This document shows positions 25,943 through 36,605 of a DNA stretch of 64,000 nucleotides, piece after piece (the stretch's first letter is position 1; each line of letters opens with the position of its first letter). A program made the position numbers and the translations under genes. The notes below the pieces were generated by a model, which was given only the letters and a program-made list of their open reading frames with translations, made no database searches and was not told the DNA's origin. Source of the DNA: Novosphingobium sp. SG751A (lineage in GTDB: Bacteria > Pseudomonadota > Alphaproteobacteria > Sphingomonadales > Sphingomonadaceae); assembly GCF_013149295.1 (NCBI RefSeq), contig NZ_JABGCB010000002.1, forward strand, positions 186,001 to 250,000, given 5' to 3'.

Positions 25943-28651
25943 ATGAACCAGACATCGGTTTTGCGCGCGTATGGCCCGTCGACATCGCGTGCGGGGGCAT
26001 CGCGCGCGGGTCACATTTTCTCTTTTGGCCGCCGTATGGCGTTGGCGGCGGGCGGGGCAGGACTGGCCCTGGCGGTCGCAACGGCATGGGCAACGCCTGC
26101 GCTGGCTGCATCGGATGCAGGGGGCGATGATCAGGTCAACAATGAGATCGTGGTCACCGCCACCAAGCGCGAGCAGACCTTGCAGCAGGTGCCCGTGGCC
26201 GTGACGGTGACCACCGCCGATGTCATCAACCGCGCCAAGATCCGCGACATCAAGGATCTGACCAGCGTGGTGCCTTCCCTGCGCGTGTCGGAGCATCAAT
26301 CGAGCGCGCAGACCGATTTTCTCATCCGCGGTTTTGGCAATGGCGCCAACAATGCGGGCATCGAGCCCAGCGTGGGCGTGTTCATCGACAGCGTCTATCG
26401 TTCGCGCAGCGCGGCGCAGATCGCCGACTTTCCCGATGTAAAGCGCGTGGAAGTGCTGCGCGGCCCGCAATCGACCCTGTTCGGCAAGAATGCCAGCGCG
26501 GGCGTCGTCTCGATTTCCACGCTGGAGCCGCAGTTCAAGCCGGGCGGCAGCGCGGAAATTTCCTATGGCAATTACAACGCCCTGGTGGTCAAGGGCATGT
26601 ATACCACGCCTTTGAGCGACACGGTGGCCGTCAGCGTTGCGGGCGGATACAACCGGCGCGACGGCTTTGTCCATGACGGCGCCACGGGGGGCAACACCAA
26701 CAACCGCAACCGCTGGTTCGCGCGCGGGCAATTGCTCTGGGTGCCCGACAATGGGCCGCGCGTGCGGATCATCGCCGATTATTCGCGCATCGATGAAACC
26801 TGTTGCGCGGTGGTCAACCTGTTGTCTTCATCCAGCACGGCGGCCATTCAGGCGGTGGGGGGCAAGGTCAATGCGCCCGGCAATCCTTATAGTGATGTCT
26901 ATAACAATTTCGCCTCGACCAACCGCATCCGCGACTATGGCTTTTCGGCCCAGATCGACCATGAGATCCACGGGGTGAAACTGACCTCGATCACCGCCTA
27001 TCGCCACAATACCAATTACAACAATCAGGACAGCGACTTCACCAGCGCCGACCTGTTGGGGCAAAACAGCGCCAATGTGACGATCAACACCTTTACCCAG
27101 GAATTGCGCGCCGCCGCCAAGCTGGGGGATAAGGTCAACCTGTTGCTGGGCGCCTATTATTTCAATGAGAAGATCAACCAGACCGGTGCGCTGCTCTATG
27201 GTTCGCAGATGCGCTCCTATGCCGACCTGCTGATCCGCGGCGCCAGCGCCAACACGCTCAACGTCGCCTCGCTCGAGGGCACGTTCGGCACGCTTCAGGG
27301 CAATCCGGCCAAATATACCGGCCAGTTCTTCAAACAGGGCAGCGGCCTGTCGGAAGCCTATCATCTGGCCAATGAGGCGATTTCGATCTTTGGCCAGATG
27401 GACTGGAAAATCGCGCCGCGCGTGACGCTGACGGGCGGGCTGAATTACACCAAGGACAATAAGCATTATGCCACGGGTGTGGTGTCGAGCGATGTGTTTT
27501 CAGGCATCGACCTGAATGCGATGCGCACGGCGGCCACCAATGCGGGCATTTCGCAAACCATCGGCGGGCTGCTTTCCGTTCCGGGCGGCTTTGCCTCGCC
27601 GGCCCAGATTGCCGGTTTTGCCAGCGCCAACCCCACCGCCTATAATTCGGTGGTGACGGGCGTGTCGAACCAGACCGCGCAATTGCTGGCGCTGCGCGCG
27701 CTGCAATTCATGCCGCCTTTCCTCAATGTTCCCAATGGGGTGGAGAGCGGGCGGACCAATGACGGCAACCTGTCCTTTACCGCGCGCGTGGCCTATGAGG
27801 CCAGCAAGCATATGAATTTTTATGCCAGCATCGGTACCGGCTTCAAGGCCAGTTCGATCAACCTGTCACGCGACAGTCGCCCGGCCTTGAGCGATGCGGC
27901 CGCGATTGCCGCCAGCGGTCTGGCCACAACCAACCTGCGCTATGGCGGGCGTTTTGCCCGGCCGGAAAAGTCCACCGTCTATGAAGTGGGCATGAAGGCC
28001 AACTGGTCGGTGGCCACGCTCAATGTTGCGGCCTTCTATCAGTCGATCAAGGACTTCCAGTCGAACATCTTTACCGGCATCGGTTTCGACCTGCTCAATG
28101 CGGATAAGGAATCGGTCTATGGTTTCGAGTTCGAAGGATCGGTGCGGCCCACCCCGGAACTGACGCTGGCCGCCGCCGTCACCTATCTGGTGCCCAAGTA
28201 TAATCGCTTCACCAATTCCAGTTTTGGCGACATTTCGGGCGCGACGCCTGCGGGCATCGCCCCGCTCTCCACCACCATGTCGGCCACGTGGGACAAGCCG
28301 ATCGGGGGCGAGCAGCACATCATCCTGCGCGGCAACTGGCATTACGAATCGCCGGTGCAAAATCAGGACGGCATGCCCGGCTTCATCACCAAGAACCCGC
28401 TGACCGGGGCGATCATTTCCTATCAGACCGGGCTGGACGCGGCGCGCCCGTTCAAGCGCACGGTGTCCGAAGTGGACGCTTCGGCCACATGGCAGATCTC
28501 GAAGAAATTCGAGCTGAGCCTGTGGGGCCGCAATCTGACCGACAATCGCTATATCACGGTGATCTTCGACAGCCCGGCGCAATCGGGCTCGATTTCGGGC
28601 TATGTCAACACGCCGCGCACCTTTGGCGCGGCGGCGCTGGCCAAGTTCTGA
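25943..28651 (+). CDS. TonB-dependent outer-membrane receptor
   Basis: A receptor of 902 residues. After a basic leader comes a long signal segment (RRMALAAGGAGLALAVATAW ending ATPALAA), then the TonB box region EIVVTATKRE near residue 70. The plug domain contains SVGVFIDSVYRSRSAAQIAD and RVEVLRGPQSTLFGKNASAG. The barrel ends in phenylalanine (FGAAALAKF). The ATG at 25943 follows AAGGATGAGG. It is longer than the 806-residue receptor at 3963 and its loops are not similar by eye, so the substrates probably differ. No adjacent transport or enzyme gene hints at the ligand. Confidence 0.9.
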   Translation: MNQTSVLRAYGPSTSRAGASRAGHIFSFGRRMALAAGGAGLALAVATAWATPALAASDAGGDDQVNNEIVVTATKREQTLQQVPVAVTVTTADVINRAKIRDIKDLTSVVPSLRVSEHQSSAQTDFLIRGFGNGANNAGIEPSVGVFIDSVYRSRSAAQIADFPDVKRVEVLRGPQSTLFGKNASAGVVSISTLEPQFKPGGSAEISYGNYNALVVKGMYTTPLSDTVAVSVAGGYNRRDGFVHDGATGGNTNNRNRWFARGQLLWVPDNGPRVRIIADYSRIDETCCAVVNLLSSSSTAAIQAVGGKVNAPGNPYSDVYNNFASTNRIRDYGFSAQIDHEIHGVKLTSITAYRHNTNYNNQDSDFTSADLLGQNSANVTINTFTQELRAAAKLGDKVNLLLGAYYFNEKINQTGALLYGSQMRSYADLLIRGASANTLNVASLEGTFGTLQGNPAKYTGQFFKQGSGLSEAYHLANEAISIFGQMDWKIAPRVTLTGGLNYTKDNKHYATGVVSSDVFSGIDLNAMRTAATNAGISQTIGGLLSVPGGFASPAQIAGFASANPTAYNSVVTGVSNQTAQLLALRALQFMPPFLNVPNGVESGRTNDGNLSFTARVAYEASKHMNFYASIGTGFKASSINLSRDSRPALSDAAAIAASGLATTNLRYGGRFARPEKSTVYEVGMKANWSVATLNVAAFYQSIKDFQSNIFTGIGFDLLNADKESVYGFEFEGSVRPTPELTLAAAVTYLVPKYNRFTNSSFGDISGATPAGIAPLSTTMSATWDKPIGGEQHIILRGNWHYESPVQNQDGMPGFITKNPLTGAIISYQTGLDAARPFKRTVSEVDASATWQISKKFELSLWGRNLTDNRYITVIFDSPAQSGSISGYVNTPRTFGAAALAKF

Positions 28652-28685
28652 GGCGCGAAATTTTTAGCGCAGCGGATGATGAAGG

Positions 28686-28715
28686 AGCGGGGCGTGTGAT
28701 GCGCCTCGCTTTTTT
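28686..28715 (+). terminator. Terminator after the second TonB receptor
   Basis: AGCGGGGCG pairs with CGCCTCGCT (one G-T pair) around a short loop, followed by TTTTTT. Confidence 0.75.
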
Positions 28716-28778
28716 CATGGCGCCTTTTTTGCGGGCAGGCGTTAATCAGGTCAGGCACAAGGGAAAAAGGTTTGGCCG

Positions 28779-29195
28779 ATGAATTGGATGTTCCTGCCGC
28801 TGCGGCGCTATTTCGAGATTTCGGGCCGTTCGCAAAGGCGTGAGTTCTGGCTGTTCTTCATCGGCCTGTGGGTGGTGAACGGGGCGATCATGGCGCTCTT
28901 CGGCTCGCCTGTCTCCTATACCAACGGCATGAATTTCTATTGGGCCACCCAGACCAGCCTGACGGGCCAGTTTCTGGTCGGTCTCATCGGCCTGTTTACC
29001 CTGATCCCGTCCTATACGCTCTCTGTCCGCCGTCTGCATGACATCGACCGGTCGGGCTGGTGGTTGCTGGTGTGGCTGGTGCCCTTTGTCGGCTGGTTCG
29101 TCCTGCTGATCTTCTTCTGTCTCGACGGAACCTATGGCCGCAACCGCTATGGCAATGACCCACGCGGCCGCGGCATGGCGGAGGTGTTCCGTTAA
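28779..29195 (+). CDS. DUF805 family membrane protein
   Basis: A membrane protein of 138 residues. SGRSQRREFWLFFIGLW, SVRRLHDIDRSGWWLLVWL and the end CLDGTYGRNRYGNDPRG are the standard DUF805 landmarks. Three to four membrane helices are visible. The family is widespread in inner membranes with no settled function. Its stop codon overlaps that of the convergent ABC permease. Confidence 0.9.
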   Translation: MNWMFLPLRRYFEISGRSQRREFWLFFIGLWVVNGAIMALFGSPVSYTNGMNFYWATQTSLTGQFLVGLIGLFTLIPSYTLSVRRLHDIDRSGWWLLVWLVPFVGWFVLLIFFCLDGTYGRNRYGNDPRGRGMAEVFR

Positions 29196-31689
29196 AGCTC
29201 TCTGAGCGCTTCAGCCGGGCGGGTACGCAGCAAAGGCAGCGACCCGCCCAGCGCAAAGGCCAGCACCAGCGCCAGCCCGCCGCCCAGCACACCCAGCACA
29301 TAGGTCCATGACGGCAGAAAATCGAAGCTGAAAAGCTGCACCACGATCAGCCAGCCAAGCCCCGTGCCAAGCGCCAGCGCGACCAGCGCCAAAAGGCCCG
29401 CCAGCACGCCATATTCGGCCAATAGCAGGCCCAGCAACTGCCGCTGTCCCGCGCCCAGGACGCGCAGGATCGTGTTGTCATAAGCGCGCGAGGCCCGCGC
29501 CGCCGCAATCGCGCCCAGCAAGACCGCCACGCCCGCCAGCACGGCCACGCCCGCCGCCGACAGGATCGCCGCGCTCATCTGCCCCAACAGCCCCCGCGCA
29601 TCGCGCAGCAGCGGCCCCACCTCGACCACCGAGGCGGTGGGATAGGCCCGCGTCACCGCGCGCAGCAAGCCATGCTCGCGCTTGCCGGCAAGGTTGATCG
29701 TGGCGGCCAGCTTGAAGGGCGCTCCCGCCAGCGCATTGGGCGAAAATACCAGCACATAATTGAACCCGAACGAATCCCAATCGATCCGCCGCAAAGATGC
29801 CACCTTGGCCGTCCGCTCCACGCCCAGCAGGCCCACCGTCACGCTGTCGCCCACCTTCAGGCCCGTGACCTTGGCCAGTTTCTCATCGACCGAAACCAGC
29901 GGTTCGCCCTGATAATCATGCGGCCACCATGCGCCATCGGTGACCACATTGCCATCGGGCACATCATCGGCAAAGGTCAGCCCGCGCTCGCCCTTTAATT
30001 GCCAGGCGTCCTCGGGAATATCCTTCATGTCGGCCACGCGGGTCTGCGCATTGGCAGGCCCATAGGCCAGAATTGCGCCGCGCAGCGTCGGCACCGTGCG
30101 CACTTTGGCCCCCGGCGCGGCCCCGGCCACGGTGGCGCGGAAACCGGCCTCATCGCCCGGCTGCAGGTCGATGGCGAAATAGTCGGGCGCCTTTTGCGGC
30201 ACGCGCGCGGCGATGTTCGCGTCCAGACTGGTCTGCACCACGGCCAGCACGACAAAGGCCGTCAGGCCAAAGCCCAGCGCCGTTACCAGCCGTGCGGTCT
30301 GATTGCCGGGGCGGTGAATATTGCCCAGCGCAAGGCGCAGGATCGGGCTGCGCGGGCGGGGCAGATGCGCGGCCATGCGCGCCAAGCCCCAGCCAAGGCC
30401 CGAGAGCAGCACAAAGGCTCCCGCCGCCCCGCCAAGGAAAATCGCGGTCGTGCGCGCCGAACCATCGCCGAGGAACGCCAGAGCGATAATCCCGGCCAGC
30501 CCCGCGCCCACCCAGCGCCAGCTCTGCCGCGCCGACACAGGGGCAACCCGCGCGCGCAGCAGCGCCATGGCCGGATAAGTCCGCGCCGCCAGCAAGGGCC
30601 CCGCCGCAAAGACCAGCGCCACCAGCAAGCCCCACAGCGCCGCCCGCGCCAGCGCCCATGGTGCCAGCACAAAACCGTCCACCACCGGCAACACACCCGC
30701 CAATGCCTTTACCACCAGAGGCAGCATCGCCACCCCGGCAATCAGGCCCGCAAAGGCGCCAACCGCCGCCGCCGCCGCAATCTGCAGCACATAGATCCGC
30801 GCAATATCGCCGCTGGTCGCGCCCATGACTTTTAACGTGGCGATCACTCCGCGCCGCGCCTCAAGATAGGAGGCCGTGCCCCCGCCAATCCCGATCCCGG
30901 CGATCAGCAGCGCGGCCAGCCCCACCAGCACGAGGAAATCGCCCATGCGCGCAATGAAAGTCTCGGTGCCCGGCGAGGCCTTGTCGCGGGTGCGCACATC
31001 TAGCCCGTTTTCGGGAAAGCGCTTGGTCAGCCCATCGGCAATCGCGGCGGCGTCGCAGGCCCCGGCACAATCCATGCGCAAGCGGCTGCGATACATGGCT
31101 CCCGGCGCAGTCAGGCCCGCGCCATCGGGAAAGCCCAGCGGCACGATCACCGTCGGCCCCAGCGCGAAACCTTCGCCAAGCCCATCGGGTTCGGCCGCGA
31201 TGATCCCGCCCACGCGCAGCGGTTTGCCCGCGATGGTGAATGTGTCGCCGGGTTTGATGCCCAGCCTTTCGGCCGCCCCGCGCGCGATCCATGCCGTACC
31301 CGTTGCCGGGGCGCCTACATGCCGCCCATCGGCCAGCTCCAGCCGCCCGACCAGCGGCCAGAGCGCATCGACCGCCTTCAACTGCACCGGGGCGGTGGTG
31401 TCCCCATTCGAGGCCATCGCCTGCAATCGCTGACCATCGGAGAGGCGACCATAGCGGGCCAGCACGGCGCGTTCATCCGCCGAAATCGGGCGTTGCCAGA
31501 CCGTGATCTGCACATCGCCGCCCAGAATCTGGCGCCCCTTGGCGGCCAGCCCGTCATTGATCGCCCGCGTCAGCGAACCGATGGCCGCCAGCGCCCCCAC
31601 GCCCAGAAACAGGCAGGCGAGCAACAGGCGAAGCCCGCGAAAACGCGCCGACAATTCCCGCCGCGCAATGCGCCACGCTGTTGCCCAGT

Positions 31690-31693
<4 letters not shown>
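29192..31693 (-). CDS. ABC transporter permease, FtsX/YbbP type
   Basis: An inner-membrane permease of 833 residues with the layout of YbbP-like type VII ABC transporters. It has an N-terminal helix (ARRELSARFRGLRLLLACLF), a periplasmic domain, two FtsX-like helical modules (IARIYVLQIAAAAAVGAFAG; ILSAAGVAVLAGVAVLLGAI) and a repeated second half. These transporters act in envelope mechanics or lipid/toxin handling rather than import. The gene begins with a 4-bp ATGA overlap with the ATPase gene. The C-terminal end SLPLLRTRPAEALREL is the usual FtsX tail. Confidence 0.9.
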
Positions 31694-32400
<707 letters not shown>

Positions 32401-32462
32401 GATATGTTTATGGGTGGCCCTGTCGGATTCGGCAAGGAGGGCCGGGTCGAAAGGGCATGTTG

Positions 32463-33149
32463 ATGAGGGCTTTGGGTGGGATGCTGGCGGTTTTTGCGCC
32501 GGTTTTGATGCTGGCGGGATGCGGTGGGGACAAGGCGCCCGCTCCCGCGCCCAGCGCCTCGGCAACCACCGCGCCCGCGCCCCAAGGTCCGGCGGTGCGC
32601 GTCATAGCCCTGGGCGACAGTCTGTTTGCCGGATATGGATTGCGCCCCGAACAGGCCTATCCGGTGCGGCTGGAGGCGGCGTTGCGCGCGCGCGGGATCA
32701 ATGCGCAGGTGGTCAATGCCGGGGTTTCGGGCGACACCACGCAGGATGGCCGCGCGCGGCTGGATTTCACGCTGGCGCAAGGGACGCCGCCCGATCTGGT
32801 GGTCATCAGCCTGGGCGGTAATGACATGCTGCGCGGGCTGCCGCTGCCCCAGACCAAGGACAATCTCGACGCCATTCTGGCCGAATTGGAAAAGCGCAAG
32901 ATCAGGACCGTCGTGATGGGGATGCTGGCCGCGCCCAATATGGGGCCTGATTATGCGCGGGAATTCAATGCGATCTTTCCCGCCGTTGCCGCGCGGCACC
33001 ATGCCGTGCTGGAGCCTTTCTTCCTCAAGGCGATTTTCAACCAGCCCGCCCTGCAATTGCCCGACCACATCCACCCCACCGACAAGGGCGTCGAGGCGAT
33101 GGTGAGCGCGACCGTGGACAAGGTCGCGGGCGCGCTGCCCAAGGGCTGA
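32463..33149 (+). CDS. Arylesterase/lysophospholipase TesA-like, SGNH lipoprotein
   Basis: A protein of 228 residues. The N-terminus has a lipobox (LMLAGC), so it is likely an envelope lipoprotein, followed by an Ala/Pro-rich linker. The SGNH hydrolase blocks are all present: GDSLFAGYGL (Ser), NAGVSGDT (Gly), SLGGNDMLRG (Asn) and LPDHIHPTDKG (Asp, His). This is the TesA/arylesterase group that cleaves acyl-CoA, lysophospholipid or aryl esters. The ATG at 32463 has AAGGG about eight bases upstream; an ATG six bases earlier is an alternative. The divergent ABC pair is its standard neighbour in proteobacteria. Confidence 0.85.
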   Translation: MRALGGMLAVFAPVLMLAGCGGDKAPAPAPSASATTAPAPQGPAVRVIALGDSLFAGYGLRPEQAYPVRLEAALRARGINAQVVNAGVSGDTTQDGRARLDFTLAQGTPPDLVVISLGGNDMLRGLPLPQTKDNLDAILAELEKRKIRTVVMGMLAAPNMGPDYAREFNAIFPAVAARHHAVLEPFFLKAIFNQPALQLPDHIHPTDKGVEAMVSATVDKVAGALPKG

Positions 33150-33214
33150 TATCGGCTCCATTTGCGTGGCAATCGTGCTGGCGGGGGGCTGGGCCTGTCT
33201 GTCAAGGCGGGGCC

Positions 33215-34078
33215 ATGATGGAGACAGCTCTCGATTGGCCCCGCGTCGGCCTGTTGCCGGTGGTGCGGGCCGCGCAGGCCGCACTGGCGCAGGGGCGGGG
33301 CTTTTCGCTGGTCCGGCTGGGCGATGGCGAGGGGGCGATGCTGAGCCATGATGCGCCACATATGAGCGAAGAGGTCGAATTTTGTCTGCGCATCTGGTTT
33401 GGCGATCAGGCGATTTCCGGAGATGATCGGCGGGCCATGGCGCGCGGGCTGGAACGGGCGATGCGCGAGGCCGATGTGCTGGGAATCCCCCGCCGCACCC
33501 AGTTGCAGGTCTCGACGCGCTATCACGAGGTCTTTGCCAATCTGGGGCGAGTGTTTGGCGCGCGGCGCCCGGTGGTGGGCGATATGGCGCTGCATTTCTA
33601 TCTGCAATGGTCGGGTGCGTTGGGGGCGCTTGTGCGCGATGCGCGGCGGCTGGTGCTGATCGGATGCCGCGATGTGGCGGGGTCATTTGCCGCCCATTTT
33701 GATGTGCCGGTGGTCCAATGGCTGCTGCGCGGAGAGGCGCGATTTCCGGGCCTTGTGGACGAGCCGCACTGGCCCACCGGCTATGCGCGGATGATGGCGC
33801 GGATCGAGGGGTTGGGGCCGGGCGATCTGGTGCTGGTGGGCGGGGGCGTGCTGGGCAAGGCCTATGTGGCGAGCGCGGCGCGGCGCGGGGCGGTGGCGCT
33901 GGATATGGGCAGCGTGTTTGACGGATGGGCCGGGATCATCAGCCGTGAGGGGCGGATCGGCACGGGCGCGGAATTTTCGGTGGCCCATCTGGCTCGGGGC
34001 GGGCCGGTGGATGAGGCGATGCGAGAGCGCCTGCGCGCCTATCTGGCGGGCACGAATATTGCCGATGGGGCGATCTGA
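33215..34078 (+). CDS. GT-D fold glycosyltransferase-like protein
   Basis: A protein of 287 residues. FSLVRLGDGEGAML near residue 30 is the characteristic motif of GT-D fold domains (formerly DUF1792), and VALDMGSVFDGWAGII near the C-terminus is the matching end motif. GT-D proteins transfer sugars in glycan and glycoprotein assembly. It is the first gene of the rightward capsule cluster. Donor and acceptor are unknown. Start at the first of two adjacent ATGs; GC-rich spacing without a strong ribosome site. Confidence 0.65.
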   Translation: MMETALDWPRVGLLPVVRAAQAALAQGRGFSLVRLGDGEGAMLSHDAPHMSEEVEFCLRIWFGDQAISGDDRRAMARGLERAMREADVLGIPRRTQLQVSTRYHEVFANLGRVFGARRPVVGDMALHFYLQWSGALGALVRDARRLVLIGCRDVAGSFAAHFDVPVVQWLLRGEARFPGLVDEPHWPTGYARMMARIEGLGPGDLVLVGGGVLGKAYVASAARRGAVALDMGSVFDGWAGIISREGRIGTGAEFSVAHLARGGPVDEAMRERLRAYLAGTNIADGAI

Positions 34079-34302
34079 AACGCGCCAATTGCTGCGTGAA
34101 CGGATGGCGCGGGGCGGACCTCAACGCCATGAAAGTAAACGATGATCGTAAGTTGATCACGGGCGAATGCGTAATCGCCGCCGAAATGGATAGAGCCTTT
34201 GTTGCGCGCCACGGGCCCCGGTTTTAGCCCTTTGGCATGAGGCACGAGCCAAGGGGGATGATCCCCCCGCGAGGCACATGCCAGTGCAAGGGGCAGGCAA
34301 AG

Positions 34303-36600
34303 ATGAACATAGCCACGCAAGCCATGGGGGAAACAAAGCTGCGGCCCCTGTTGGGAGTTGGGCCGGAAGTTGCACCGGGAACGGGTGGGCCGATCTGGCA
34401 GACGGAACGAGTGCAGCCGCAGGGCGCGCGGCGGATGGCGCTGTTGGTGCTGGGCATGCATCGTTCGGGCACAAGCGCGTTGACGCGGGTGTTTGCCTTG
34501 CTGGGCGCGGGATTGCCCGCAACCTTGCTGGGGGGCAATCCGACCAATCCCACCGGCCATTGGGAATCGGACGCCGTGCGCGGTTTTAATGACGCCACGC
34601 TGGCGGCGATGGGCAGCGACTGGTTCGACTGGCTGGCGGTGAATGAGGGTTGGTCGCGCTCTCTGGCCTATCGCGGCTATGTCGAGCGCGCACGCGCGGT
34701 GCTGCGGGCCGAATTTGGCGAGGCGCCGCTCTTTGCGCTGAAAGATCCGCGGATTTGCCGGCTGGCGCGGTTCTGGCTGGATGTGCTGGAGGCCGAAGGG
34801 GTGGAAGCGGCGATTGTCATGCCGCTGCGTAACCCGTTGGAGGTGGCCGATTCATTGGCGCGGCGCGATGGGGTGGATGCGCAGATCGCATTGCTGGTGT
34901 GGCTGCGCCATGTGCTGGAGGCCGAGGCGGCCACGCGCGGACGGGCGCGGCTGGTGGTCAGCTATGATCAGGTGTTGAACCATTGGGCGCAGGTGGCCGA
35001 CCGGGCGGAGCGCGAGCTGGGCGTTGTGTGGCCGCGCACGCCGTTGGGCGTGGGCGCGGAGGTGGAGGCCTTTCTCTCGCCGGATTTGCGCCATCATCGC
35101 CGGGCGGATGGGGCGGTAGTGGATAATCCGCTGGTGTCGGGATGGGTGCGGCGGACCTATGGGGTACTGCTGGGCTGGGCCGAGGGTGGCGAACGGGCGG
35201 GCGATTATGGCGAGCTGGATGCGGTGCGCGCGGCGCTGGATGAGGCGGGGCCGGGGTTTGCGCGGCCGCTGCGCCGGATTGCACAGCAGCAGCGGGGGCT
35301 GGAGGAACTGAATGCGCAAAAGGCCGGCCTGGAGGCGCGGGTAGAGGCGTTGAACGGCGAATTGGCGCAGCGCGGGCGCGAGCGGCAGGAGGCGGTCGAT
35401 GGTCTGGCCGAACTGGCGCGGGCCTATCAGGCAGCGCAGGCGCGGCTGGACGAAATGGCGCTGAATGAAGGGCGCGGCGGGGATGAGCGCGCGGCGATGG
35501 CCCGCGAGATCGAGCATTTGCGCGCGCAGGGCCCGGTGCAGGAGCAGCGGGCGCAGGAGGCGCAGGCCCGCGTGGCGATGATGGAGCAGGAGGCTGGGGC
35601 ATTGCGGGCCGCTCTCGACGAGCATCGGCAGCGTCTGGGCGAACTGGAAATAACGCTTACCAGCCGACAGGATGAGGTGGAGCAGACCCGGATCGCGTTG
35701 GAGCAGGAGCGCGGGCATTGTGCAGGGCTGAATGAGGCACTGGAGCAGGAAAGGGAGCGGATTGACCGCTTGACCGCTGAGCTGGAGATCGAGCAGCGAT
35801 GCGGGCTGGAACTGGCGGGAGAATTGGCCGAAACGCAGGCGCTGCTGCAGGATCAGGCCGAACAATTGCGCATCGCGATGGAGCAGGTGGCTGCGATGGC
35901 CGAAATGCTGACGGTGCTGCGCGGGGATTTTGCCGATCGGGGCGAGGAACTGGCGGCGGCGCGGGCGACGCAGGCCGCATGGGCCGCCGAGGCACGCGAA
36001 GCGAAAGCGGCCGCGCTGGACCGGCAGCAAGAAACCGCGCGCGAGATAGCCGAACTGGCCCGTCTGTTGCAGGAGGCCGAGGGTGAGGCCGCGCTCTGGC
36101 AAGGCCGTTGGCAGGAGGGCGAGCAAAACCGGGCCGCCCTGGTCATCCGCCATGCTGAGGCCGAGCAGGCACGGGGCGAACAGGCGCGCCGCCTTGAACA
36201 GCGCGCGGCCGAATTGGAGCAGGCGCGGGGCAGGGCGGTCGAACAAACGCAGGGATTGCAGGCCGAGAAGGTCCGACTGGAGCAGCAATTGAGCGAGCGC
36301 TTTGGCGAACTGGCCACGATGTCGGGCCTGTTATCGACCGAGAGCGAGCGTGCCATGCGCAGCGCAGCGCAGATCGAATGGCTGCGCGAGGTGCATCGCG
36401 TGACGGCGCGGCGGCCGCGCTGGTGGCTGGCGATGCCCCGGCGCTGGCAAAGCGCGCGGATGGCGCAAAACCTGGCGGAGGCAGGGCTGTTCGATGAGGA
36501 GGCCTATCTGGCCCGCTATCCTGATGTGGCTGCGCAGGGGCATGATCCGCTGCGCCATTATATCCTGTTCGGCATGGCCGAGGGCCGGGTGAGGGGCTGA
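34303..36600 (+). CDS. Sulfotransferase-like protein with long coiled coil, capsule cluster
   Basis: A protein of 765 residues. Residues about 45-300 are a sulfotransferase-type P-loop domain: LLVLGMHRSGTSALTRVFAL, GHWESDAV, LFALKDPRICRL, AIVMPLRNPLEVADSLARRD. From about 325 to 690 there is a long Glu/Gln/Arg/Ala coiled coil. The last 35 residues (FDEEAYLARYPDVAAQGHDP, then HYILFGMAEGR) are a small module common at the ends of exopolysaccharide glycosyltransferases. The same module opens the next protein. The ATG at 34303 follows AAGGGG. Probably modifies the capsule or scaffolds its enzymes; that combination is inference. Confidence 0.7.
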   Translation: MNIATQAMGETKLRPLLGVGPEVAPGTGGPIWQTERVQPQGARRMALLVLGMHRSGTSALTRVFALLGAGLPATLLGGNPTNPTGHWESDAVRGFNDATLAAMGSDWFDWLAVNEGWSRSLAYRGYVERARAVLRAEFGEAPLFALKDPRICRLARFWLDVLEAEGVEAAIVMPLRNPLEVADSLARRDGVDAQIALLVWLRHVLEAEAATRGRARLVVSYDQVLNHWAQVADRAERELGVVWPRTPLGVGAEVEAFLSPDLRHHRRADGAVVDNPLVSGWVRRTYGVLLGWAEGGERAGDYGELDAVRAALDEAGPGFARPLRRIAQQQRGLEELNAQKAGLEARVEALNGELAQRGRERQEAVDGLAELARAYQAAQARLDEMALNEGRGGDERAAMAREIEHLRAQGPVQEQRAQEAQARVAMMEQEAGALRAALDEHRQRLGELEITLTSRQDEVEQTRIALEQERGHCAGLNEALEQERERIDRLTAELEIEQRCGLELAGELAETQALLQDQAEQLRIAMEQVAAMAEMLTVLRGDFADRGEELAAARATQAAWAAEAREAKAAALDRQQETAREIAELARLLQEAEGEAALWQGRWQEGEQNRAALVIRHAEAEQARGEQARRLEQRAAELEQARGRAVEQTQGLQAEKVRLEQQLSERFGELATMSGLLSTESERAMRSAAQIEWLREVHRVTARRPRWWLAMPRRWQSARMAQNLAEAGLFDEEAYLARYPDVAAQGHDPLRHYILFGMAEGRVRG

Positions 36601-36605
36601 ATAAA

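Noticed and set aside
25610..26731. Upstream in-frame extension of typA by about 370 codons
   Set aside because: It would cross the TonB receptor start region on the other strand, and BipA proteins begin at the [20 protein letters not shown] stretch.
34237..34302. Earlier start for the sulfotransferase/coiled-coil gene
   Set aside because: The ATG at 34303 has a good ribosome site (AAGGGG); the extra 22 residues look like untranslated leader.
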